DNA from: an uncultured Nocardioides sp.
GTDB taxonomy: Bacteria > Actinomycetota > Actinomycetes > Propionibacteriales > Nocardioidaceae
Assembly: GCF_947489365.1 (NCBI RefSeq)
Contig: NZ_CANLDB010000001.1
Coordinates: forward strand, 496,001-560,000
DNA length: 64,000 nucleotides
Direction: 5' to 3'
Every line of letters starts with the position of its first letter. Position 1 is the stretch's first letter. The translations under genes and the position numbers were made by a program. Positions 7,809 to 20,425 of the stretch are shown piece after piece. The notes beneath the pieces are model-generated. The model searched no databases. It was not told the origin of the DNA and saw nothing but the letters and a program-made list of their open reading frames with translations.

Positions 7809-8998
7809 TCGACCGGCTCGACGAGCAGCGCCGTCCCGACGCCCGCGACCCGGGTCATCACCAGGGTGGCCGTCTCCTCGCCGCTCAGGTCGAGCCGCTT
7901 GCGCAGCTGCTCGGGGACGACGTCCACGCCCCGCTTCTTGATCGTCAGGGTGCCGACCCGGCGGAACCGCAGGGCCGCGCGCAGCTGCTTCTCCCGGTAC
8001 GGCAGCTCCTCGACGACCCGGTAGGACCGCGACAGGGCGGCCGGGCCGGGGGAGTCGGCGCTGACATAGGCGAGGTGGGGGTCGACCAGCCAGCCGTCGC
8101 AGCGGGCGGCGACCGCGGTCACGAGCCCGGCGCGGACCACGGCGTCGTCGGGCTCGACCAGGTAGGCCCCGACCGCGCCCGTCGGGGCCGGCGTGCCGGG
8201 GGCGACCGGGTCGTCGGCGTCGGTGAGGGTGGCGAGCCCGGACGTGCCGAGCACGGTGGCCCGGTGGCGCGCGGTCGCCAGGGCGGGGCCCCACAGCGCC
8301 GCCTCCTTCAGGTGTCCGCGGTCGCTGACCCACTCGGCCTCGACGCCGGCGGGGACCAGGTCGTGGGGCAGCCCGGGCGCCACCTTCGCGACGGCCGGCA
8401 CCGGGCCGGTCAGCAGCCCGGCGAGCACGTCCCACGACGGCTCCCAGGCGTCGGCGCGGAACGTCCGGCCGGTGCCGTCGCGCCGGGCGGGGTCGATCAT
8501 CACGGCGTCGAAGGAGCCGAGGGCCAGCGTCGTCCCGTCGCGGACGTCGACGGCCACCGGGAGCCCGAGCGAGTCGACGTTGGCCTGCGCCACCGCGGCG
8601 GTGACCGGGTCGAGGTCGGTGCCGACACAGGTCGCGCCGGTGGCGGTGGCGGTCGCCATCAGGTCGCCGCCGATGCCGCAGGTGAGGTCGGCGAAGGCGC
8701 GGACGTCGTACGCCTCGAGCCGGCGCGCCCGGTGGGCGGCCACGGAGGGGCGGGTGGCCTGCTCGAGCCCGGCGGGCGTGAACCACAGCAGGTCCGCGGC
8801 CGCGCCGAACTTCGCCCGGGCCCGCCGCCGCAGGGAGGCCTGGGTCAGGGCGGCCGTCACGTGGGCGCCGTCGGCCCGGCGCCGCAGCCGCGCCTGCACG
8901 GCCAGCTCGGAGGCGCCGTCCCCCAGCGCGGCCGCGGCCTCGTCCAGCAGCCGGCCGCCCTCGTCGGTGCGCAGCCACTCGAACGACTCCAGGTCCAT
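7805..8998 (-). CDS. class I SAM-dependent methyltransferase with THUMP-like C-terminal domain
   Basis: 397 aa from ATG 8998. Residues 1-90 are a helical region, then a SAM-binding domain with motif I FADLTCGIGGDLMA (about 96-109), acidic TDLDP (about 120-124) and MIDPARR (about 165-171). The C-terminal 80 residues (RVGTLTIKKRGVDVVPEQLRKRL) resemble the THUMP-like domain of actinobacterial proteins of this type. The substrate is probably nucleic acid but is not established. It is divergent from groES; its upstream region is shared with the two CIRCE operators. Longer in-frame starts run into the groES control region and are unlikely. Confidence 0.82.
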   Translation of the reverse strand: MDLESFEWLRTDEGGRLLDEAAAALGDGASELAVQARLRRRADGAHVTAALTQASLRRRARAKFGAAADLLWFTPAGLEQATRPSVAAHRARRLEAYDVRAFADLTCGIGGDLMATATATGATCVGTDLDPVTAAVAQANVDSLGLPVAVDVRDGTTLALGSFDAVMIDPARRDGTGRTFRADAWEPSWDVLAGLLTGPVPAVAKVAPGLPHDLVPAGVEAEWVSDRGHLKEAALWGPALATARHRATVLGTSGLATLTDADDPVAPGTPAPTGAVGAYLVEPDDAVVRAGLVTAVAARCDGWLVDPHLAYVSADSPGPAALSRSYRVVEELPYREKQLRAALRFRRVGTLTIKKRGVDVVPEQLRKRLDLSGEETATLVMTRVAGVGTALLVEPVD

Positions 8999-9048
8999 GG
9001 GGCCATCCTCGCAACCCCGTCCGGCGAGCGTCCGCGGCGCGACCCTCC

Positions 9049-9075
9049 CTGGCACTCGCCCGCGCTGAGTGCTAG
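9049..9075 (+). promoter_or_regulatory. CIRCE operator 1 (HrcA site) upstream of groES
   Basis: CTGGCACTC-N9-GAGTGCTAG, one mismatch from the TTAGCACTC-N9-GAGTGCTAA consensus in each arm. HrcA repressor binding here is established for groES operons. Confidence 0.93.
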
Positions 9076-9083
9076 TTTCGGCA

Positions 9084-9110
9084 TTGGCACTCTCGCCATG
9101 AGAGCGCCAG
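9084..9110 (+). promoter_or_regulatory. CIRCE operator 2, degenerate, upstream of groES
   Basis: TTGGCACTC-N9-GAGCGCCAG, 35 bp downstream of the first CIRCE start. The left arm is good, the right arm has diverged. Two CIRCE copies before groES are common in actinobacteria. Confidence 0.85.
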
Positions 9111-9228
9111 CCAGCACCGGGGTGCGGCACCCGCGACGGCGCTCCCCACCGCAGGCCCCGAACATCTGTGCCCGGCGCGTGCCGGGCCGGCACACACCCC
9201 GTACCAGCAGAAAGTGGAGGTCGACATC

Positions 9229-9522
9229 GTGTCGGTCAACATCAAGCCCCTCGAGGACCGCCTGGTCGTCAAGCCGCTCGACGCCGAGCAGACGACCGCT
9301 TCCGGGCTGGTCATCCCGGACACCGCCAAGGAGAAGCCCCAGGAGGGCGAGGTCCTGGCCATCGGTCCCGGTCGCGTCGACGACAACGGCAACCGTGTCC
9401 CGCTCGACGTGAACGTCGGCGACAAGGTCATCTACAGCAAGTACGGCGGCACCGAGGTCAAGTACTCCGGCGAGGAGTACCTCATCCTCTCCGCGCGCGA
9501 CGTCCTCGCGGTCGTCGGCTGA
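9229..9522 (+). CDS. groES: co-chaperonin GroES
   Basis: 97 aa, standard length. Lid of the GroEL chamber. The N-terminus [21 protein letters not shown], the mobile loop [19 protein letters not shown] and the C-terminal [16 protein letters not shown] are canonical. GTG 9229 is preferred over an in-frame GTG at 9214 because GGAGG at 9216-9220 gives an 8-nt spacing and the family N-terminus starts there. Expression is controlled by the two CIRCE sites upstream; groEL follows after 89 bp. Confidence 0.97.
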   Translation: MSVNIKPLEDRLVVKPLDAEQTTASGLVIPDTAKEKPQEGEVLAIGPGRVDDNGNRVPLDVNVGDKVIYSKYGGTEVKYSGEEYLILSARDVLAVVG

Positions 9523-9545
9523 CGCTCGGCCCAGCAGCGCCGTAG

Positions 9546-11231
<1,686 letters not shown>

Positions 11232-11264
11232 GCCGAGGCACCTCCCGCACCACCCGCACGCCGT

Positions 11265-11302
11265 ACGACGCCCCCGGTCCCCTCGCGGACCGGGGGCGTC
11301 GT
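11265..11302 (+). terminator. groESL terminator
   Basis: Perfect 16-bp stem ACGACGCCCCCGGTCC / GGACCGGGGGCGTCGT around a 6-nt loop, 33 bp after the groEL stop. Confidence 0.85.
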
Positions 11303-11331
11303 CGTGTCCCACCCGCCGCCCCCGGCCCCGA

Positions 11332-11628
<297 letters not shown>

Positions 11629-11660
11629 ACCGGATCAACTCGCGCGCGCGGGCGGCGAGG

Positions 11661-12122
11661 TCAGACCAGCAGCCACGCGAAGCGGGCGGCCTCGAGGACG
11701 ATCCAGAAGCGCAGGAAGCGGCCGGCGAGGCCGGCCAGGACGAAGACCTCGATGCGGGTGCGGAGCAGGCCCGCGACGACCGAGACGACCGCGAACGGCG
11801 GGAGTCCGGTCAGGCTCGAGGTGAACAGCAGCGCCGCCGTGGTCCACGGCCGGCCCTCGGTGCGCGCCCGCCACCGCTCGACGTTCGCGTGCCAGGACTC
11901 CTTCGCCATCTTGCGGCGCAGCCACGGGACGCGGTCGAGGCGGTCGCCGGCGTAGTACCAGACGACCTTGCCGAGCATCTGGCCCGTCGCGGCCGCCCCG
12001 ACGAGCAGCAGGGTGGGAGCGGTCGAGTCGGAGGCGGCGACGACGAGGTAGGCCTCCACGTTCAGCACGGGGATCAGGGCGGAGGCCACCGAGAACCCGA
12101 ACGTGAGGGCCAGCAGCCACAC
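11661..12122 (-). CDS. VTT/DedA-like small integral membrane protein
   Basis: 153 aa from GTG 12122. It has about four hydrophobic segments (1-24, 31-47, 90-120, 124-143) and a central basic loop (RLDRVPWLRRKMAKESW, about 60-77). The SSLTGLPPFAVVSVVAGLLRTR segment resembles the G(x)PP(x)xxxxxxAG block of SNARE-associated/DedA family proteins, which transport undecaprenyl phosphate or other lipids; this one is short. It starts 1 nt after the stop of the CDP-alcohol phosphatidyltransferase gene, so the two are coupled and both point to lipid metabolism. Confidence 0.75.
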   Translation of the reverse strand: MWLLALTFGFSVASALIPVLNVEAYLVVAASDSTAPTLLLVGAAATGQMLGKVVWYYAGDRLDRVPWLRRKMAKESWHANVERWRARTEGRPWTTAALLFTSSLTGLPPFAVVSVVAGLLRTRIEVFVLAGLAGRFLRFWIVLEAARFAWLLV

Positions 12123-12123
12123 G

Positions 12124-12765
12124 TCAGGGGCTCCCGGGCACCGGCAGGCCGAGGCGGAGCAGCCTCACCAGCGACGCCGTCTTGAGCACCGTCAGCGCCA
12201 GCGCCAGGACGAGGCCCGCCCACATCGAGCCGGTGACCAGCAGCAGCACGGCCACCAGGGCGGAGTTCGCGGCCTTCCCGGGGGGCGACCAGTTCCACAG
12301 CCACAGCCGGCGGTCCACGACGTAGAAGTAGTTGGGGGAGCGGATCGGCCACGCCACGAAGGCGATCGACAGCAGGCAGTCGATCACCATGAACTGGGCG
12401 AGGTAGACGAAGACGGCGGGCGCGAGGTCGGGCTGGAGCCAGGCCAGACCGAGGTAGAACGACGCCGCGCACAGCCGGTCCGACAGGACGTCGAGCAGCG
12501 CGCCCACGCGGCTCTCCTGGCCCAGGACCCGGGCCGTGAACCCGTCGAGGACGTCGCCGGCCCAGTAGACGACCAGCCCGGCGACCAGCAGGGTCAGCGA
12601 GGACTGGTGCGCCGCCATCGCGGACAGCACGACCGCGACCACCGTCCGCGCGATCGTGACGAGGGTGGGGACCGTCAGGAGCCGCTCGTTGGCAGGGATC
12701 ACCCCGACCCGGGGGTCGTCGGCGCGCACGTCGCGCGGCGGGTCCAGGAGGTGGTCCAGGGGCAC
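12124..12765 (-). CDS. CDP-alcohol phosphatidyltransferase family protein
   Basis: 213 aa. The signature D-x2-DG-x2-AR-x8-G-x3-D-x3-D is complete: D71, D74-G75, A78-R79, G88, D92 and D96. About six membrane segments. Members join a CDP-activated lipid to an alcohol (glycerol-3-phosphate, inositol phosphate, choline); which one is not clear. Starts with GTG 12765, 6 nt after a -10 element that overlaps the upstream gene's stop codon. Followed after 1 nt by the VTT-like membrane gene. Confidence 0.87.
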   Translation of the reverse strand: MPLDHLLDPPRDVRADDPRVGVIPANERLLTVPTLVTIARTVVAVVLSAMAAHQSSLTLLVAGLVVYWAGDVLDGFTARVLGQESRVGALLDVLSDRLCAASFYLGLAWLQPDLAPAVFVYLAQFMVIDCLLSIAFVAWPIRSPNYFYVVDRRLWLWNWSPPGKAANSALVAVLLLVTGSMWAGLVLALALTVLKTASLVRLLRLGLPVPGSP

Positions 12766-12771
12766 GGCCCC

Positions 12772-12777
12772 AACCTA
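12772..12777 (-). promoter_or_regulatory. -10 element (TAGGTT) overlapping a stop codon
   Basis: Reading the minus strand, TAGGTT lies 6 nt before GTG 12765. Its first three bases are the TAG stop codon (12777-12775) of the glycosyltransferase-like gene. Confidence 0.5.
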
Positions 12778-14304
12778 GCGATCGGCGGTGGGGTCGCAGG
12801 GGATGTCGGGGGTCCCCCGCTCCACGCCGTCGAGCAGCCAGACGCGGGCGCCGTCACCGCAGACGGCCGTCACCTCGGTGTAGCGGGCGTCGACGTCGGC
12901 GTACAGCGCGGGGGCGGCCGGGTTGCCCCACGAGCCGAACCACGCCTGCTCGACGATCCACGTCGGCGCCTCGGGGGAGTCGATCACCGACCGGAGCTCG
13001 GCGTAGTCGGGGTCGAGGGTCCGCATCGGCAGGCTCCACAGGTGCCGGTACGGCGAGTCCATGCCCGACAGCAGCTGGATGTCGGCGCGCCCGCCGAACA
13101 CCACGAGCGTGTCCTGCGGCTCGGCGACGGCGGCGAGCGCCTCGCCGGTGCGCGCCTCCTGGGCCCGGTCGGGGCCGAGGACGTTGACGACGACCCAGGC
13201 GGCGGAGGCGACGACGCACGACACGACGCTCGCGACGATCACCGCCCGCATCGCCAGACCGCGCTTGCTGGTCCGGCCCCGCCGCACCAGCATCGCGGCC
13301 GCGAGCGCCGTCCCGGGGACGAGCGTGAACAGGTAGGCGCGCCAGAAGCTGCCGCCCAGGAACATCGCGACGAGGTCGACGGCGATCATCGCGGCGATCG
13401 CGGTCGTCAGCGCGGGGCGGTCGCGCCACTCGTCGCGGGCGTGCACCACGAAGCCACCGATGAGCAGCACCACGCCGGCGGCGAGGGCGTACGACAGCAG
13501 CTCGAGGAGGCGGATGTCGTTGGCCTCGGAGGAGTACTCGGTGATGACCGCGAACGCGTCCGAGCGGAACCCGTACACGTCGTACCAGAGGGTGCTGAGC
13601 CCGACCCCGGCGGCGAGCGCCCACCCGACGGTGGCGAGCAGGGGGACCAGCGCCCCGGCGGTGGCGGCCGCGCCCAGGCGCAGGACGCGCGGCCAGGGGA
13701 GCCGGCCCTCCCGCGGACCCAGCGCGGCGGAGGCGACGAGCAGGACGGCGCCGAACACGAGGCCGCCCACGAGGTTCTGCTTCATCCCGAGAGCGGCGGT
13801 CGCGAGGAAGCCGGCCGCGCCGGCCTGCAGCAGCGCACGACGCAGGGGCGGCTCGTCGGCGTCGGTCCGGGCGGCGAGGAGGGCCAGCCAGCAGCTGCCC
13901 ATCACCAGCGGCAGCCCGAGGAGCTCGCCCTTGACCGCCACCGCGTCGATGGCGGTGTTCGAGACGACGGCGGCGGTCGCGACGGCGGTCCAGGCGGCCG
14001 CCCGGTCGCCGGCGATGACGCGGGCGCAGCCGGCGGCCGCGACGACGAGGACCACGCACGCCACCGCCCCGGCGGCCCGCAGGGCCGCGACGCCCCCGAG
14101 CTGGTCGAGCAGCCCGATGAGCGCGATCAGCGGCGGCGGACGGTCGACGAAGTACGGGCCGAACATGCTCGTGGGCTGGGGGTCCCAGGACCGGGCGACC
14201 AGGATGAACCCGGCCTCGTCGGGCCGCACCGGCCAGAACAGGCCGGGGAAACGCAGCAGCGCGGCGGCCGTGGCCGCCGACGCGACGACCACCCGACTCC
14301 TCAC
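12775..14304 (-). CDS. GT-C-type membrane glycosyltransferase-like protein
   Basis: 509 aa, about 10-12 transmembrane segments. After the first segment comes FWPVRPDEAGFILVARSW, an Asp-Glu in the first outer loop as in GT-C enzymes that use polyprenyl-phosphate sugars. The last 130 residues are a soluble outer domain (QDTLVVFGGRADIQLLSGMDSPYRH). Probably a mannosyl- or arabinosyltransferase-like protein of the cell envelope; donor and acceptor unknown. GTG 14304 is chosen over an ATG at 14352 because TAACCT sits 8 nt upstream. The phosphatidyltransferase and VTT genes follow, forming an envelope-lipid group. Confidence 0.78.
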   Translation of the reverse strand: MRSRVVVASAATAAALLRFPGLFWPVRPDEAGFILVARSWDPQPTSMFGPYFVDRPPPLIALIGLLDQLGGVAALRAAGAVACVVLVVAAAGCARVIAGDRAAAWTAVATAAVVSNTAIDAVAVKGELLGLPLVMGSCWLALLAARTDADEPPLRRALLQAGAAGFLATAALGMKQNLVGGLVFGAVLLVASAALGPREGRLPWPRVLRLGAAATAGALVPLLATVGWALAAGVGLSTLWYDVYGFRSDAFAVITEYSSEANDIRLLELLSYALAAGVVLLIGGFVVHARDEWRDRPALTTAIAAMIAVDLVAMFLGGSFWRAYLFTLVPGTALAAAMLVRRGRTSKRGLAMRAVIVASVVSCVVASAAWVVVNVLGPDRAQEARTGEALAAVAEPQDTLVVFGGRADIQLLSGMDSPYRHLWSLPMRTLDPDYAELRSVIDSPEAPTWIVEQAWFGSWGNPAAPALYADVDARYTEVTAVCGDGARVWLLDGVERGTPDIPCDPTADR

Positions 14305-14312
14305 GTGGGTCG

Positions 14313-14318
14313 AGGTTA
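14313..14318 (-). promoter_or_regulatory. -10 element (TAACCT) for the membrane glycosyltransferase
   Basis: TAACCT on the minus strand, 8 nt before GTG 14304, in the 71-bp divergent gap. Predicts a leaderless or nearly leaderless transcript and argues against the longer reading. Confidence 0.45.
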
Positions 14319-14363
14319 GCGGCGACGAAACACGACCGACGCGGATCCGCAACGACGGCCAGC

Positions 14364-14369
14364 CAGGCT
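14364..14369 (+). promoter_or_regulatory. -10-like element (CAGGCT) before the ACT-GNAT gene
   Basis: CAGGCT ends 6 nt before ATG 14376. Imperfect match to TANNNT (first base C), same spacing as other leaderless genes here. Confidence 0.35.
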
Positions 14370-14375
14370 GGGGTC

Positions 14376-16857
<2,482 letters not shown>

Positions 16858-16858
16858 G

Positions 16859-16879
16859 CCGAGCCGGTCCCCGGGTCGG
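16859..16879. terminator. hairpin between guaB and the opposed tautomerase gene
   Basis: CCGAGCCGG and CCGGGTCGG around TCC form a 9-bp stem with one mismatch in the 32-bp convergent gap. Confidence 0.45.
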
Positions 16880-16889
16880 CCGGCGGGTC

Positions 16890-17279
16890 CTACAGCTCGC
16901 CGGTGAGGAACTGGGCCCGGCCCATCCCGAAGGACCAGTCGTCCCGTCCCACCTCCGCGACCGACACCAGCAGGTCCTCGGGACGCAGGCCGCACCGCTC
17001 CTCCAGCCGCTCGGCGAGCGCGGCGTACAGCGCCTGCTTCTGCTCGGTGGTCCGGCCCTGCTGGAAGACGTGGACGACGACCTGCTGCGCGGTGCGCTCG
17101 AGGCCCAGCCCCGTGTCCTCGAGGATGATCCGCCCGGGCGGGTGCTCGGTGATCACCTGGTAGCGGTCGCGGGGCGGGGCGGCGAAGACGTCGAGCATGC
17201 ACTCCTGGACGACGTCCGCCAGCAGGCGGAGCTCGTCGTCGGTGCGTCCGGTCTCGAGGTCGATGCGTACGAGGGGCAT
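16890..17279 (-). CDS. tautomerase family protein
   Basis: 129 aa. Met-Pro start (MPLVRIDLETGRTDDELRLL) leaves Pro as the N-terminal catalytic residue after Met removal, as in the 4-oxalocrotonate tautomerase superfamily. The length fits the two-module Tautomerase_2 type rather than the 62-residue type. The HVFQQGRTTEQKQALYAALAERLEERCGL segment (about 70-98) is the second helix region. Substrate unknown. It lies between guaB and guaB3 on the opposite strand. Confidence 0.82.
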   Translation of the reverse strand: MPLVRIDLETGRTDDELRLLADVVQECMLDVFAAPPRDRYQVITEHPPGRIILEDTGLGLERTAQQVVVHVFQQGRTTEQKQALYAALAERLEERCGLRPEDLLVSVAEVGRDDWSFGMGRAQFLTGEL

Positions 17280-17307
17280 GCCGGTGGGGTACCCGGTCGC
17301 CCGACAC

Positions 17308-17313
17308 TAGGCT
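17308..17313 (+). promoter_or_regulatory. -10 element (TAGGCT) for leaderless guaB3
   Basis: TAGGCT ends 7 nt before ATG 17321. The intervening sequence CCTCCCC is not a ribosome site. Confidence 0.5.
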
Positions 17314-17320
17314 CCTCCCC

Positions 17321-18427
17321 ATGACCGAGATCCAGATCGGGCAGGCCAAGCGCGCTCGGCGGGCCTACGCCTTCGACGACATCGCCATCGTGCCGTCGCG
17401 GCGCACGCGCGACCCCGAGGAGGTCAGCACCGCCTGGCAGATCGACGCCTACCGCTTCGAGCTGCCCGTGCTGGCCGCGCCGATGGACTCGGTGATGTCC
17501 CCGGCGACCGCGATCGCGCTCGGGCGCCACGGCGGGCTGGGCGTGCTGAACCTCGAGGGGCTCTGGACGCGGTACGAGGACCCCACCTCCCTGCTCGAGG
17601 AGATCTCCGAGCTGCGCGGCCCGGCGGCCACCCGTCGCATGCAGGAGATCTACACGGCGCCGGTCGTCCCCGAGCTGGTCGCCGAGCGCCTGCGGGAGAT
17701 CCGCGAGGCAGGCGTCACGGTCGCGGGCTCGCTGTCACCGCAGCGCACCAAGGAGCTCGCGAAGACGGTGGTCGACGCGGGCGTCGACATGTTCGTGATC
17801 CGCGGGACGACGGTCTCCGCCGAGCACGTGTCGTCGTCGTCGGAGCCGCTGAACCTCAAGGAGTTCATCTACGAGCTCGACGTGCCGGTGGTCGTCGGCG
17901 GCTGCGCGACGTACCAGGCGGCGCTGCACCTCATGCGGACCGGCGCGGCCGGCGTCCTCGTCGGCTTCGGCGGTGGCGCGGCCCACACCACCCGGTCGGT
18001 GCTGGGCGTCGCGGTGCCCATGGCCTCGGCCGTCGCGGACGTCGCCGCCGCGCGCCGCGACTACCTCGACGAGTCCGGCGGCCGCTACGTCCACGTCATC
18101 GCCGACGGCTCGATCGGCCGCTCCGGCGACCTCGCCAAGGCGATCGCCTGCGGCGCGGACGCGGTCATGGTCGGCTCCCCGCTCGCCCGCGCGAGTGACG
18201 CGCCCGGCAAGGGCTTCCACTGGGGCGCCGAGGCCCACCACCCCGACCTGCCCCGCGGCGAGCGGGTCGAGTTCGGGACCGTCGGCACCCTCGAGCAGAT
18301 CCTGTTCGGGCCCTCCGAGGTCGCCGACGGCACCATGAACCTCATCGGCGCCCTCCGCCGCGCCATGGCCACCACGGGCTACACGGACCTCAAGGAGTTC
18401 CAGCGCATCGAGGTCGTCGTCCAGTAG
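17321..18427 (+). CDS. guaB3: GuaB3 family IMP dehydrogenase-related protein
   Basis: 368 aa. Same TIM-barrel family as GuaB but without CBS domains. The loop equal to GPGSICTTR of IMP dehydrogenase reads GGGAAHTTR here, so the catalytic cysteine is replaced by His, and normal IMP dehydrogenase chemistry is not expected. GuaB3 proteins are conserved next to guaB in actinobacteria; their role is not settled (a regulatory or GMP/IMP-interconverting role has been considered). HVIADGSIGRSGDLAKAIACGADAVMVGSPLA is the conserved phosphate-binding end. Predicted leaderless. Confidence 0.92.
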   Translation: MTEIQIGQAKRARRAYAFDDIAIVPSRRTRDPEEVSTAWQIDAYRFELPVLAAPMDSVMSPATAIALGRHGGLGVLNLEGLWTRYEDPTSLLEEISELRGPAATRRMQEIYTAPVVPELVAERLREIREAGVTVAGSLSPQRTKELAKTVVDAGVDMFVIRGTTVSAEHVSSSSEPLNLKEFIYELDVPVVVGGCATYQAALHLMRTGAAGVLVGFGGGAAHTTRSVLGVAVPMASAVADVAAARRDYLDESGGRYVHVIADGSIGRSGDLAKAIACGADAVMVGSPLARASDAPGKGFHWGAEAHHPDLPRGERVEFGTVGTLEQILFGPSEVADGTMNLIGALRRAMATTGYTDLKEFQRIEVVVQ

Positions 18428-18452
18428 GCGGCCGGAGCCGCGGGGCCCTCAC

Positions 18453-18880
18453 GGGATCTCGTGGCTCGGTCGCTGCGCGACGCTCGCACCTCGATCTCCG
18501 GGCGAACCGGAGGTCGAGGTGCTCCGAGCCCTGGCGAGGAGCCACGAGACCCGGTGACAGCCCCGGGGCCTCTCGCCGTCCGTGCCCGGTCGCTGCGCGA
18601 CGCCCGCACCTCGATCTCCGGGCGAACCGGGGGTCGAGGTGCTCCGAGCCCTGGCGAGGAGCCACGAGACCCGGTGACAGCCCCGCTGCCTCTCGCCGGT
18701 CGCCGTCCGTGCCCGGTCGCTGGGCGACGCCCGCACCTCGATCTCCGGGCGAACCGGAGGTCGAGGTGCTCCGAGCCCTGGCGAGGAGCCACGAGACCCG
18801 GTGACAGCCCCGAGGCCTCTCGCCGGTCGCCGTCCGTGCCCGGTCGCTGCGCGACGCCCGCTCCTCGATCTCCAGGGGTA
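18453..18880. repeat. tandem palindromic element (three copies and a remnant)
   Basis: This fills most of the 572-bp gap between guaB3 and the APC permease. The unit has an internal hairpin, GCACCTCGATCTCCGG / CCGGAGGTCGAGGTGC around GCGAA, at 18486-18522, 18606-18642 and 18733-18769 (spacing 120 and 127 bp), and a degenerate fourth from about 18850. The first copy is bounded by inverted ends GGGATCTCGTGGCTC (18453-18467) and GAGCCACGAGACCC (18539-18552). Copies of the ends are found again at 53812 and 58304. From 18881 to 18999 I see no gene, only a TTGACA without a matching -10. Confidence 0.85.
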
Positions 18881-18999
18881 CGACGGGCGACCGGACGGGG
18901 ACACGCCGCGGCCCCTGGTTGACACACCCACCCGATGGCGGTCGACTGGCGGGCACCGCACGACACCCCACGGGCCCGGGCCCGGGAAGCGAGATCCCT

Positions 19000-20424
19000 G
19001 TGTCCGAACCGAAGGCGACACCCTCGGCCGTGGCCGACGACGGTGGTCTCAAGAGGTCCATCACCGGCCGGCTGCTGTTCTTCTACGTGCTCGGCGACGT
19101 GCTCGGCTCCGGCATCTACGTGCTCATCGGTGCGGTCGCGGGCGAGGTCGGCGGGGCGTTCTGGGCGGCCTTCGCCGTCGGCGTGACCGTCGCGGCCTTC
19201 ACCGGGCTCGCGTACGCCGAGCTGGCGACGAAGTACCCGCAGGCCGCGGGCGCCTCGCTCTACGTCAACAAGGCCTTCCGCAACCGGGGCCTGACGTTCA
19301 TGACGACCGTGCTCTACCTCTCCGCGACGTTCGCGGCGGCCGGCTCGCTCGCCGCCGGCTTCGCGCGGTACTTCGGCCAGATCTGGTCGCTGCCCCCGGC
19401 CCTGCTGGTGATGATCGTCTTCGTCGGGCTGCTCGCGCTCGTGAACTACATCGGCATCACCGAGTCGGTCGTCATCAACATGGCGATGACGATCGTCGAG
19501 GTCGTCGGCCTGGTGATCGTGCTGCTCGTCGGCATCATCTACGTCGGGCAGGGCAACGCCGACTTCTCGGTCCTCGTGAACTTCAGCAGCGGCGACAACA
19601 TCATCTTCGCGATCATCGCCGGCGTCGCGCTGGCCTTCTTCGCCATGACCGGCTTCGAGAACGCCGCCAACGTCGCCGAGGAGACCATCGACCCGTCGCG
19701 GAACTTCCCGCGGGCCCTGGTCGGCGGCATGGCGGCCGCCGGCGTGATCTACGTGCTGGTGTCGATCTCCGCGGCCCTGGTGGTCCCGGTCGACACGCTC
19801 GCGAACTCGGACGCCGCGCTGCTCGAGGTGATCCGCGCGGGGATCCTCCCCGTCCCGGTCTCGATCATGGTGCTGGTGTTCGCGATCATCGCGATGATCG
19901 CCATCAGCAACACCACGCTGGTGCAGGTCGTGACGCAGTCGCGGATCCTCTACGGCATGGCCCGGCAGGACGTCGTCCCCGCCGCGTTCGCCAAGGTGCA
20001 CCCCACCCGTCGCAGCCCCGTGACCGCCATCGTGTTCAGCGCGTTCGTGGTCGTGGCGCTGCTCGTCGTGGGGGACCTGCTCAACCGCATCGGCCTGCAG
20101 ATCGACATCGTGGAGCGGCTCGCCGCGGTCACGGTGGTGCTGCTGCTCGTCGTGTACGCCGGCGTGATCATCGCCTGCCTCAAGCTGCGCGGGCAGGACG
20201 ACACCGACGACTCCTTCCGGGCGCCCACCGCGCTGCTGCTCGTCGGTCTGGTCGGCAACCTCGTGCTGCTCTACTACGTGATCTCCACCGACCCGGGCTC
20301 GCTGCTGTGGTGCGCCGGCCTGGTCGCGGTGGGCCTGCTGCTGTTCGTCGCCGAGCTCGCCGCCGGCAAGCGCGACCGCCCGCCGGGCGTCGAGCGCGGT
20401 ACGCCCATCGACGGAGGGAACTGA
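19000..20424 (+). CDS. APC superfamily amino acid permease
   Basis: 474 aa from GTG 19000 (VSEPKATPSAVADDGG), about 12 transmembrane segments. The first segment GDVLGSGIYVLIGAVAGEVGG carries the GSGIY motif of APC transporters; FFAMTGFENAANVAEET (about 205-221) is the segment 6 region with the conserved Glu. Substrate not identifiable from sequence; an amino acid or polyamine is likely. The stop is followed 1 bp later by a universal stress protein gene, a pairing seen for stress-controlled permeases. Confidence 0.86.
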   Translation: MSEPKATPSAVADDGGLKRSITGRLLFFYVLGDVLGSGIYVLIGAVAGEVGGAFWAAFAVGVTVAAFTGLAYAELATKYPQAAGASLYVNKAFRNRGLTFMTTVLYLSATFAAAGSLAAGFARYFGQIWSLPPALLVMIVFVGLLALVNYIGITESVVINMAMTIVEVVGLVIVLLVGIIYVGQGNADFSVLVNFSSGDNIIFAIIAGVALAFFAMTGFENAANVAEETIDPSRNFPRALVGGMAAAGVIYVLVSISAALVVPVDTLANSDAALLEVIRAGILPVPVSIMVLVFAIIAMIAISNTTLVQVVTQSRILYGMARQDVVPAAFAKVHPTRRSPVTAIVFSAFVVVALLVVGDLLNRIGLQIDIVERLAAVTVVLLLVVYAGVIIACLKLRGQDDTDDSFRAPTALLLVGLVGNLVLLYYVISTDPGSLLWCAGLVAVGLLLFVAELAAGKRDRPPGVERGTPIDGGN

Positions 20425-20425
20425 C

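Noticed and set aside
14305..14352. ATG 14352 as start of the membrane glycosyltransferase
   Set aside because: The extra 16 residues contain the TAACCT -10 element and are not typical of the first membrane segment; GTG 14304 preferred.
18919..18999. N-terminal extension of the APC permease starting at TTG 18919 and a TTGACA promoter there
   Set aside because: The extra 27 residues are Pro/Gly-rich and unlike any APC N-terminus, and no -10 lies 16-19 bp after the TTGACA.
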